A stretch of DNA of 64,000 nucleotides, taken from positions 28,025,211-28,089,210 of the forward strand of contig NC_090759.1 in NCBI RefSeq assembly GCF_036898095.1. Direction: 5' to 3'. This DNA is from Palaemon carinicauda (Eukaryota; Arthropoda; Malacostraca; Decapoda; Palaemonidae). The notes under the pieces were generated by a model. The model was not told the DNA's origin. It searched no databases and saw nothing but the letters and a program-made list of their open reading frames with translations. A program made the position numbers and the translations under genes. Shown one piece after another: positions 47,714 through 58,426 of this stretch. Numbering within the stretch: position 1 is the stretch's first letter; each line of letters opens with the position of its first letter.

Positions 47714-47769
<56 letters not shown>
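47714..47769. repeat. (CT)n microsatellite
   Basis: Pure CT tract. The following 770 bp (to 48,536) shows nothing recognised. Confidence 0.97.
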
Positions 47770-47772
<3 letters not shown>

Positions 47773-48527
47773 ATGGTCAATCCTGCAAAAACACTTAGTT
47801 GAATTCTATCAATATCATCTACCGTTATAACAGCTTAGGTATAAGTAAACAAACAAACTGAATCACAAACAAGGCTGGGATACCTAACTTCCGTTTGACT
47901 TTTTTTTTAAATAGAAATCTTTAAATATTGTTTTTATTGATAATTTGTTAATTATCACTATAAGTCATCTTTTTTAATCTATAAATTGTCAAATTCTAGT
48001 ATCCATATCCAATTAATTTAAAACATCTCAACTAGTTTTTAAAAATTGATTCTTACAAGCGGAGAGGAAGAATTTAGCCAATTAAAGAGAAATAGGGCAA
48101 ATTTAATACACGCATTTACTTAATTTAGTTAATTTGGGTTAGAATTCACAATTCTAAGTAAATGGCAATTTAATACATCTTAAGGAAGCCGTTCATCCAT
48201 GAATGGAAATGCCTACTTTTTAAAAAATAAAACATGGTTACTTTCAAAATTAAATTTCGCATATCCCTTAAATTATATTCCATATGAAATGTTTATGATT
48301 CTTTGATTATTTTTTTTTTCTCATTTATAGTAGTGCAAATATAAGGAATTTACTGATTAATCTACTCCATGATTAGTATTTTCCAGAAGGATAACAGAAA
48401 CACCCAAACACACAGACCCTGATAACCTTTCTCAAAACTTTTAGTTTCCATTTTTTTTGTCTCCCTCTTTATGAAGATTGTGGAGGACGCTTCCATCACC
48501 ATTACCTTATTCATCTCGCATGATCTT

Positions 48528-48536
<9 letters not shown>

Positions 48537-48601
<65 letters not shown>
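48537..48601. repeat. (CT)n microsatellite
   Basis: Pure CT tract. 48,602-49,451 contains only a poly-T run (49,014-49,039) and unassigned AT-rich sequence. Confidence 0.97.
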
Positions 48602-48604
<3 letters not shown>

Positions 48605-49451
48605 GACGTTGCAAGTCAAGACTTCTTCTTTTTCCTCACCAACTTCATCACTGTTTCTTCTTAAGATAATGTCCAGAATCCTCATGCCATTTTTCCACCA
48701 CATCCCTCTACTGCATCTTCTGCTTCCTCAGTAATTCATTGTCATTTTTCATGCCCTCCTGCCTACACTGGCCTCGTTGTTTCAAGCGACATGATCCACA
48801 TATAGCATATTCTTGACTTTCGTCCTCATTCTAACAGTCATGGCTCTGTCGCCACCTTGTGTTCTCTTTTATTAATGCTCAAAGATTCTATATATAATAC
48901 CATTTGGTTCTAGCGGTATGATATCTTTTCACACGGAATTCTAGAAGTCTTATACCACTGATGATTTATTTTGGTCAATTTTGCTATCCCGATGAGATTT
49001 GTTTTAACGATATGTTTTTTTTTTTTTTTTTTTTTTTTAGGTCGAAGATCATCCGGAATTTTGTATGACTTTCCCTCGTCTAAAATACTAGAGATAGTCT
49101 CCATTTATCCTTTGCTTTAAAATAGCTTCTATTTTACAGATTCTTGTGTCCTTTTTTAGATTTATATGTTAAATCCAGGAGACTTTCAGTTTCGTCTTGA
49201 TATTTCCTTGTATACTAACACATTTAAACTGCTGATTATTTGCTTTTCAGTGGAAATTCTGATCACACTGTTCCATTTATGGTATTCCATGACTGATCAA
49301 TCCAAAGCCTTCCAGCAGGTTGAACTGGCATTGTTTTTGCCATTTATAGAGCACTGGAAAAATGGGTGATGCTGTCCATAAGCCTGTGATGAAAACGGGC
49401 TCGCATCCCGATGAAAACGATGAGATACTGAATAGTTATGACTGAGGAGTA

Positions 49452-49864
49452 TAATCATCTATTCTGTCAATAGATCGATGTATTAATTGTCTATTCTTTC
49501 AATGGATAGATGTATTAATTATCTATTCAGTCAATGGATATATGTATCGATTATCTATTTTGTTAATGGATAGATGTATTCATTATCCATTCTGTCAATG
49601 GATAGATGTACTAATTATCGATTCTGGTAATGGATAGATGTATTAATTATGTATTCTGTCAATGGATAGATGTATTAATTATCTATTCTGTCAATGGATA
49701 GATGTATTCATTATTTATTCTGTCAATGGATAGATGTATTAATTATGTATTCTGTCAATGGATAGATGTATTAATTATGTATTCTGTCAATGGATATATG
49801 TATTAATTATGTATTCTGTCAATGGATAGATGTATCCATTATCTATTCTGATAATGGATATATA
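49452..49864. repeat. 32-bp AT-rich minisatellite, ~13 copies
   Basis: Unit close to TATTAATTATCTATTCTGTC plus AATGGATAGATG, head to tail, with point differences between copies. Confidence 0.93.
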
Positions 49865-50200
49865 TCTACCATAAATGAAGTGTCTTTCTGGCATATTCAC
49901 TTCTGCCTAAATTTTTGAGACTATGGATAGAAATAGCTTTTCCTTCAGGACTCATGATGGACTCGACTTTTAAACAGATCTACTAATTTAATCTTTTGCC
50001 CCAAGTAACCTACTACTTAAAGCCCGCTCGACTAGCCTTTGAGAAGCGAGGTGATTAAGTAAGACTAAACAAATATAAACTGACGTTAAAAGTGGCTGAT
50101 TCAATTAGCGAATATTGCCTCAATGTTATGGGGCAGTTTATGCTATGATACTAAAAGAATAAAATATAAGCCCTTATATGAGGTTCCCGTGATTCGATCA

Positions 50201-50202
<2 letters not shown>
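49865..50202. other. Non-coding stretch
   Basis: Nothing recognised. Confidence 0.5.

Positions 50203-50298
<96 letters not shown>
50203..50298. repeat. (TA)n/(TG)n compound microsatellite
   Basis: TA tract to 50,272, then TG tract to 50,298. 50,299-50,896 holds nothing recognised. Confidence 0.97.
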
Positions 50299-50896
50299 TT
50301 AATATTATACTAAGAGAAACTACATAAATCATCTATTCATTGTTCTGATGGTGACGATATGTTTAATGCAACACTCATAATAAACGAAAGACCATTAGAT
50401 AGCCTTTTTTCATAATCAGGTATTAAAGCATACTTCAAAAAAAGCTTCAGTTCATGAGCTTTAAATTTGAGAAATGGAATTTTCGTAAAATTTCCCAGAA
50501 TTGGGACCGGGGAAGATTTTCGATGCTTATATACAAATGGGGATAAAAACCAAAAATGTACGATGAAGTTGAAGAGAAGACATTGAAAATCAAGACCAAA
50601 GAAAGGAAGCGGAGACGGAGGCAGATAAGAAAGCTAAAATGTGGATCTTGCTAGTGATAAAAGGGAATTGCACACGCCTTTTAGTAATCCATACAGTGCA
50701 CTGCATGTGGTACACTGACTGCACTAAAAACCATTGGAGTTAAGTGACAGTTAGTAATTTAGTGTCTGGCTTGATATTCTTTCTTCGGTTATTCATATCA
50801 ACAAATCTCTACAATCAATCTGATGTTTTAAGAGGCAGTTACGCTAGACTCTCACTTACGATCTGTTCGTCGAACGACGCTGATTGAAGCCAGTTT

Positions 50897-51348
50897 AAAG
50901 GTTTAAAGATTTAAAGGTCGCTCATAAATTACAGGGGAGAGGAACAGTGACATTGCCCTATCGAGCAGGACAATGCCCAAGAGACTGACCATATATACAT
51001 ATGATCAACGCCCAAACCCCCTCTACACCAAAGCTAGGACCAAGGAGGACCAGGCAATGGCTACTGATGATTCGACAGATAGACTTATAGGCTCCCCCAA
51101 AACCCCCTCCTTAGCTCACATCAACGCCCAAACCCCCTCTACACCAAAGCTAGGACCAAAGAGGACAAGGCAATGGCTACTGATGATTCGACAGATAGAC
51201 TTATAGCCTCCCTCAAACACGCCTCTTAAGCTTGCAAGAATAGTGTGATTGCAGCGACCAAAGAAACTAACGAGCTTGAGCGGGACTCGAACCCCAGTCT
51301 GGCGTTCACCAGTCAGGGACGTTGCCACATCGGCCACCACAACCCCAG
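50897..51348 (-). mobile_element. tRNA-derived SINE, copy 2, with internal duplication
   Basis: Minus strand starts near 51,348. Box A-like TGGCCGATGTGGCAACG and box B GGTTCGAGTCCCGC are clear. The body segment CAACGCCCAAACCCCCTCTA (plus-strand reading) occurs twice, at 51,007 and 51,122, as a direct duplication of about 115 bp. Confidence 0.82.
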
Positions 51349-51619
51349 AAAAAATGATAGATCACGACGCCATCGCGTAATACGAGCGCTTCGTTCACGA
51401 TGAATCTCCTACGGCACCCGACAACATGCGCCCGCAAGCATTGGACATCGTAGGAAGTCTTACGAAGATTAGGTTTAACCTTAATCTTTGCTAGAGGATT
51501 TTGGAAACCTGGCATTTGTAAGACACATCCAACGATAATCGGCGAATGAGGAGCGACGTCAACTGAAGGCTTGAGAATGTACGAGGGACCAAAATCGTTG
51601 AAGCGATACGGGGAATGAA

Positions 51620-51849
51620 CATTCTCTTGCTTAAGGGTACACTCTGGCACACTATTTTATTTCATTTCTCTTCCTCTTGTTTTTATTAAAGTTTTTATAG
51701 TTTATATAGGAGATATTTATTTTAATGTTGTTCCTCTTCTTAAAATATTTGATTTTTCCTTGTTTTCTTTCCTCACTGGGCTATTTTCCTTTTTGGACGC
51801 CCCTGGCTTTATAGCATCCTGCTTTTCCAACGAGGGTTGTAGCTTAGCA

Positions 51850-51914
<65 letters not shown>

Positions 51915-51968
51915 CACTACTACTACTACTACTACTAATAATAATAATAATAATAATGATAATAATAA
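51620..51968 (+). mobile_element. (TAA)n-tailed repeat, copy 4 (5'-truncated)
   Basis: Starts at the TTCTCTTGCTTAAGGGTACA segment. The tail is a compound of (TAA)n, a short (CTA)n block and (TAA)n again. Confidence 0.75.
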
Positions 51969-52282
51969 ATATATTCGCACATCACATATAATGCAACATC
52001 ATGGATTTAGCTACAAAATTCTTACAATATATCAAAACTGACCCTGGACCTATGCAACCATTGTCCCAAAGCCCGCCCTCCCCCCCCACCCCCCAAAGGA
52101 CGTGAAAGGGATAAAGGAGCCCAAAAAGTTTAACATACTGACCCCAAGACGACCTACACCACCACCTGCATCGGCCAGGGCCCAACCCTCGCCAACATTG
52201 TGAAGAGACAGGGATGCCAGCGAGTTGCGGAATCTCTGCATGTGAGCATGTGAAGCTGGCAAAGCAGATTGAGCCATAAGGG

Positions 52283-52365
52283 AACTTCCCTTTTAAACGT
52301 TATAGATGCTGTCTGAGCAAAGATCTGACAGTAATTTTAGTCTCCTGGAAGCGCTTTCGAAACAC
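52283..52365. repeat. Dispersed 63-bp-unit repeat, single copy
   Basis: AAACGTTATAGATGC, GACAGTAATTTTAGT and CCTGGAAGCGCTTTCGAAA match the units of the tandem array at 62,872-63,085. Confidence 0.6.
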
Positions 52366-52621
52366 TGAAAATGCCTAAAACTTGTCACCGCTGATTAACG
52401 CTGCCTTTCTCTTGGTCTAATCAGAAGGAATTGGAAAGATCATGTTAGCCAGGACATAATATTCAACTAATAAATAATGATAATGTTAAGAAAAATAATA
52501 ATAATTTGTGTGTGCTCTATGTATTGCCGAAAATAGAATTTTCTTCGAGAATTTGTTTCGAAAATAGTTTGTTTCATCTCTACCTTTCTATATTTCCCTT
52601 TGATGTGAAGAGGCAGATGAA

Positions 52622-52624
<3 letters not shown>

Positions 52625-52693
<69 letters not shown>
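52625..52693. repeat. (GA)n microsatellite
   Basis: Pure GA tract. 52,694-53,007 has no recognised feature. Confidence 0.97.
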
Positions 52694-52695
<2 letters not shown>

Positions 52696-53007
52696 GCAGT
52701 AGCCGTCAGAGATCTACAATTAATGGTCGTTCAAGATAAATTCGTCCATTGTCGCTCTCATCATCTACCGATGGTCACATTTTCTGGAGGTATCTGGCAA
52801 CAATCAGCGTCGCTCGACGAAAACATCGCAAGTGGGAGTGTAGCATACTTACCTCCAAGAAACAATTTGCAGGTTGTTCTTTATCTTCTAGTTGTTAATT
52901 CTTTATTTTTCCAATTTTTCAGTGATTTTCACTGCTTTTCTAATTAGGGTTATCGGCTTTGTAGCATTCTGCTATCTTAACTATTTTTAAAAATGGCTTT
53001 TGACAAT

Positions 53008-53014
53008 AACAATA

Positions 53015-53060
<46 letters not shown>
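53008..53060. repeat. (AAT)n microsatellite
   Basis: AAT tract, followed by a short inverted (ATT)n. Confidence 0.95.
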
Positions 53061-53062
<2 letters not shown>

Positions 53063-53299
53063 TTATCATTATTATTATAGTAGAGGTACTAATAATCATA
53101 GGAGCACTAGTGACCATACCCAAGTCATTGGAAAGGATTCTAAAGAAGGGAGGAGCCGATATAGCCCCAGCCCAGGACTTATGCAGAAGAGCGTGCTACT
53201 TGAAACAGCACATATAGTGAGGAAAGTGATGGATTCCTAAGGAAGCTGGATGTAACCCGGAACCCCATGCTATAGACTACCAGTCTCCATAGACCGTGA

Positions 53300-53335
<36 letters not shown>

Positions 53336-53336
<1 letters not shown>

Positions 53337-54035
53337 TAGCGGAACCAGTGTAAATTACACGAAATTATATTTTCAATACTAATTATCTTGTTCCTAACCT
53401 ATAAATGTTTGAATAAAATGTGATAAGATTTGACTTGTATATTTATTTAAAAAAATGAGCAATACATGAAACAATTTACAAAACTTCTTTATATACAATA
53501 TTTCTAGTGAAGGTAGTTCCTCTTCTCTGGCCATGAGTAAGATTATTCTGAGGACAAATTTTCACTCTTACACTGTTCATAGACCTTGCTTTTGAGAAGG
53601 CTACATGAAGTTGTCCATGAGTAAAGCAAGGTTGTGGTAGGTAGATCCCAACCTTATCCAAAGTCTGTCCTTGAGCTTTATTAATGGTCATTGAATATGA
53701 TATGCGGACGGGAAATTGAGTAAGGTCTAGGAAGATTTGAAGCAAATGGTGATCAGAATTATGAAAAATCTTTTACAATAAGAACGGAAGTTAAACGAAA
53801 AGGCCCGAGATTAATTTTATAATCTAGGTTATGGAAATTGATAGAACTCAATTTTTTGTCTAATATCTAAAAAGTCAGGTGCTAAAGACAAAATTGGGGA
53901 AACTATATAAGATGTGCTTTGGTTAAGTAATCAAAGTCTAATGTGAATTTGTAAGAGTATACCATGTAATTATTTCCGTTTTCTTTAAAGCGTGACACAA
54001 AATAACTAACACACGCTATCGTATTAATATATAGA
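53336..54035 (-). mobile_element. Helitron, internally deleted (700 bp)
   Basis: Minus strand begins TCTATATATTAATACGATAG at 54,035 (5'-TC) and ends CTAG at 53,336. Eight bases before CTAG there is a hairpin, GTGTAATTTACAC (53,348-53,360). It is bounded by A on the 5' side and T on the 3' side, as for AT-target insertion. In between it keeps the end of a PIF1-like helicase (53,476-53,745). The 5' half is non-coding. All three Helitron hallmarks are therefore visible, but the Rep nuclease is absent. It is flanked by AAT-type microsatellite on both sides. Confidence 0.82.
53476..53745 (-). pseudogene. Helitron PIF1-like helicase C-terminal fragment
   Basis: A 90-codon open stretch with FPVRISYSMTINKAQGQTLD then KVGIYLPQPCF and THGQLHVAFSKARSMNSVRV, the last helicase motifs (V and VI region) of PIF1/Helitron helicases. 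In motif VI, AFSRAR reads AFSKAR. Everything N-terminal is deleted. Confidence 0.88.
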
Positions 54036-54452
54036 TTATTATTATTATTATTATTATTATTAAATAACAGCAACTAATCTCTGAGCATGGAAAGATGCGT
54101 AAAAAATACCATTAATGACTGCACTTTAACATTAATGATATGATTATTGATATGATTAATGATATGATTATTGTAATGATATGATTATTGTAGAGTTAAC
54201 AATATCTGAACTCTGAGGCATCACTGACAAAAAGATTCACCACACCCCCAAAAAAGAAAGAAAAATCAGTTACACTGAATTCAGCTTAGGCTTTTACTGT
54301 TCTATTTTGGATTTTTTTTTCCAGGATAATGTTTTTCTTTTTTTTTTCTTCCTGAACACGATGTCATACCACTTATCCAAGTATATTAGGAAGAGAAGTT
54401 TACAAATTGCATCTCTATATTTGTTTTTGTACATAAATACGCATTCACACAC

Positions 54453-55339
<887 letters not shown>

Positions 55340-55580
55340 CTACTTAAGCTTATAATTAGTCTGTACCTTCTCTAGCAAATAGTTTAAAATAAGTTTCTGT
55401 AATTTATCCACACTATTCTCGAATAGAACTACATCATTTGAAAATGTCAGCCACTCTGTACTCCATTCATAACCCATTTTTTTATCCGACAACTCAGCAT
55501 CTATACCAAATGTTCTTTCTCTCCTATCTGCACATTCTAAAACAAGGTTATTTTTCGTCTTAAAAACGCTCATCAATATA
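55340..55580 (-). pseudogene. RTE-like RT fragment (motif C region), decayed
   Basis: Minus strand reads GYEWSTEWLTFSNDVVLFEN then SVDKLQKLI, matching LLFADDTVLVADTEEKLDRLV of the RTE copies. The catalytic ADD is replaced by SND. Confidence 0.65.
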
Positions 55581-55753
55581 AATCGGTATTAACAACTCGT
55601 AGCTTATACTATTTATGATTTTTATAAGCTTTTCCAGTTTTATGTATTGCAAGTACAGATTTTTATTTTTACATTTAAGATCCTCACATTCATTTAAAAA
55701 AAAATTGATCTTGATACAAACGTTCTTGACTAAACTCGCCCTGTTCTTCTGTT

Positions 55754-55792
55754 ATAACGTTATTTTTCTTGGAACAAGAAAAATAACGTTAT
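55754..55792. repeat. Perfect 17-bp hairpin
   Basis: ATAACGTTATTTTTCTT and its exact complement, separated by GGAAC. No T-run follows and no flanking gene is seen. Confidence 0.9.
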
Positions 55793-55799
55793 GCTTCGT

Positions 55800-56417
55800 T
55801 AATTATCACAGTATACTTTATGGGGTGCAAAGTTTAGAACGATGTTCCTTATAAGTTGAGGCAATAAAAAAAACAACAACAACAAAAACAACAGTGTATC
55901 CTATATCAATCAAGTTTACCCACTCATGGGCGAATATAAACCGTAAGTGTTAGGTGAACTTTTCTCTGGAGGGAAGTTTGAAACGCACTCTTCATACCTG
56001 TGGCCTGTGGGATACCAGGGAAAGATTATAGGGGCATCCCTTATTGCTTCGTGTGGTGTGAAAATCTAGAAAATCTCTTAGTAAAAACCTTGAATTTATT
56101 CCAATACATTCAAGTTCGAAATTGGTCTGTTGCTTACCCTGAGTTACATTTCAACATTAGTTTATTTCACTGCTTATATTCATCGCACACAAAAAGAAAA
56201 AATAGCCCGGAAAACCCTACGCATTCATTAAAAGGTGATGAAATGTATCCTCACAAGACCTCCAATCTCTGTTGTTTCTCTAATTCAGTCGGTCGAAGCG
56301 CTGTTGACATCCTTGAGGTAATAGTTGAAACTGCAACGGTGTCGTTGTTGTTGTTGTTGTTGTTTTAGATTGGACACCCTTGAAGGGGGACCACGGGCTC
56401 TTGCACTAAGGCAGTCC
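55800..56417. other. Non-coding stretch
   Basis: Contains (AAC)n at 55,866-55,890 and (GTT)n near 56,341-56,365. No gene seen. Confidence 0.5.
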
Positions 56418-56541
56418 GTAAGTCAGTTTCCTTTCCTCACTGGGCTATTTTCCCTGTTGGGGCCCCTGGGCTTATAGCATCCTACTTTTCTAACTAGGGT
56501 TATAGCTTAGCAATCAATAATAATAATAATAATAATAATAA
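56418..56541 (+). mobile_element. (TAA)n-tailed repeat, copy 5 (3' end only)
   Basis: From CACTGGGCTATTTTCCCTG to the (TAA)n tail. Confidence 0.75.
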
Positions 56542-56924
56542 CAACACGAAGGACGAACAGGATGACGATGGGATGACAACAACACGACGACCGTGGCAGG
56601 AGTTCGAAGCCCGGTCGAGGCGTCAAAAAGCAGACGTAGTCTACCAAACCCGGTTACTCTTCGGTCCATGAGAAACTTGATCTTTTCTTTATTGCAACCC
56701 GAAAAGGGAATGCAACGGTGTCTGTTGGATCGCTCTAATACAGATTAATTTATTGTTCATTTACACAGCAACGATAACTGGTTCAACCAAAAGATAAGCA
56801 ATACTGAGAGAACCTGACTTGGTTCGTCTTGTTTGGATAAATACTGCATTGGCCGTTCCAAACACCCAAAGGTCGAACCAAAATAACTGTCAGTTGTCGT
56901 TTGTCAAAAGAGATTGGAATGTAG

Positions 56925-57120
56925 CCTATTATTTTAATTGTTCATAACTTCTGTAATTTACTTATTTTCTTATTTGCTTTTTTCACTGGGCTATTTTTCC
57001 CTTTTGGAGCCCTTGGGCTTAGGGCATTATGCTTTTTCAATTAGGGTTGTAGCTTAGCTAGAAGTAATATCAATAATGATAGTAATAATAAGAATAATAA
57101 TGATAATACCAAATAATAAA

Positions 57121-57170
<50 letters not shown>

Positions 57171-57315
57171 TGATGACAATAATAATAAAAGTAATAACCA
57201 TAATCATAATAATGATAACAATAATCATAATAATAATAATAATAACAATAATAACAATAATCATAATAATAATAACAACAACAATAATAATTACAATAAT
57301 CATAATAATACTAGT
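56925..57315 (+). mobile_element. (TAA)n-tailed repeat, copy 6, with long degenerate tail
   Basis: 3' segment CACTGGGCTATTTTTCCC to TTGTAGCTTAGCTAG, then about 250 bp of AAT/AAC/GATAAT-rich tail. Confidence 0.7.
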
Positions 57316-57700
57316 TTAAGGTATAATCTAATTGCAACATAGTAGTTTTGCCTACCGACGTCTTCGAGGACACGATTAGCGAGATGAAGGTATAGTCTAC
57401 AAACAGCATTATGACCAATACTAGTACATAAATCAATACGCGTATCGACCTTCGCTACAACCCCTGACACTTGTTGCAAAGCATTATTTTTGGAAGCATC
57501 ATGAACACCCCGGATCAGTTTTCTCTCGCTTAAAGCGAAGCTACGAACAGATCGTCCAGGAAGGAATTGAATGACGTTGCATTTTCCCCCAATCGACGAG
57601 CTACTCAGGTTTGAAGTTATAGCTTCAATCTCATCGAGTTTTTGTCCGTCAACTTACGTCACACTAGAAAGCGATCCGAATAAAACAGATCAATCAACCA
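57316..57700. other. Non-coding stretch with fragment of the dispersed 62.8-kb repeat
   Basis: 57,572-57,612 (TGACGTTGCATTTTCCCCC, then GAGCTACTCAGG) matches 62,829-62,863. The rest is unassigned. Confidence 0.4.
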
Positions 57701-57701
<1 letters not shown>

Positions 57702-57746
<45 letters not shown>

Positions 57747-57870
57747 TGCTCAACTACAACCCTAAACGGGAAAAGCATGATGCTATAAGCCTAGGGGCTC
57801 CAACAGGGAAAATAGCCCATTGAGGAAAGGAAACAATAGAAAATAAAATATTTTAAGAACAGTAACAACA
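57702..57870 (-). mobile_element. (TAA)n-tailed repeat, copy 7 (inverted, 3' end)
   Basis: Reverse complement of the family 3' end. The tail is (TTA)n at 57,702-57,743. Confidence 0.75.
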
Positions 57871-57879
57871 TTTAAGGAC

Positions 57880-58100
57880 ATCTTTACCACACCAGTCTAA
57901 TGCTGTTGGGTTAAAATTCATTTTGAATTCTTTAAAACATCACTTCGTTGCTCAAACGTCAAAAGATGGAGCAAATTTTTTAGGTGATTTGGTCAAGTGG
58001 AGAGACTGGAAGATGACGATAGGTATGGAATATGAAGTTGGGAAATTTGAAAGTTTGAATGAATGAGGAGAAAGTTTGTAGTGTTAGATGGATAAGAGGG
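57880..58100 (+). pseudogene. Possible RTE C-terminal fragment
   Basis: Plus strand contains FGQVERLEDDDRYG, resembling the WFGHVERM block of RTE ORFs. Nothing else supports it. Confidence 0.35.
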
Positions 58101-58125
58101 AGGAGAAGTAATAGAATGAAAGACC

Positions 58126-58130
<5 letters not shown>

Positions 58131-58209
<79 letters not shown>
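58131..58209. repeat. (GA)n microsatellite
   Basis: Pure GA tract of about 39 units. Confidence 0.97.
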
Positions 58210-58213
<4 letters not shown>

Positions 58214-58426
58214 GGACTGGACAATCATTGCAGCAAAAGATTACCAAAGTCTGAGAGCAGAGGAAATGAAAATTTTCAGAATCTTACAATCCAAGTCTAA
58301 CTAATTTTATAGTTAGTGTAGTTAAATGTGGCCCGACGAATGTTCCTTAGGTCAAGAGACTTATGGGGTCCACTGTTCATCTGAACAATTAACTACACAT
58401 GCAAGTCTATGATTCTGAATATTCTT

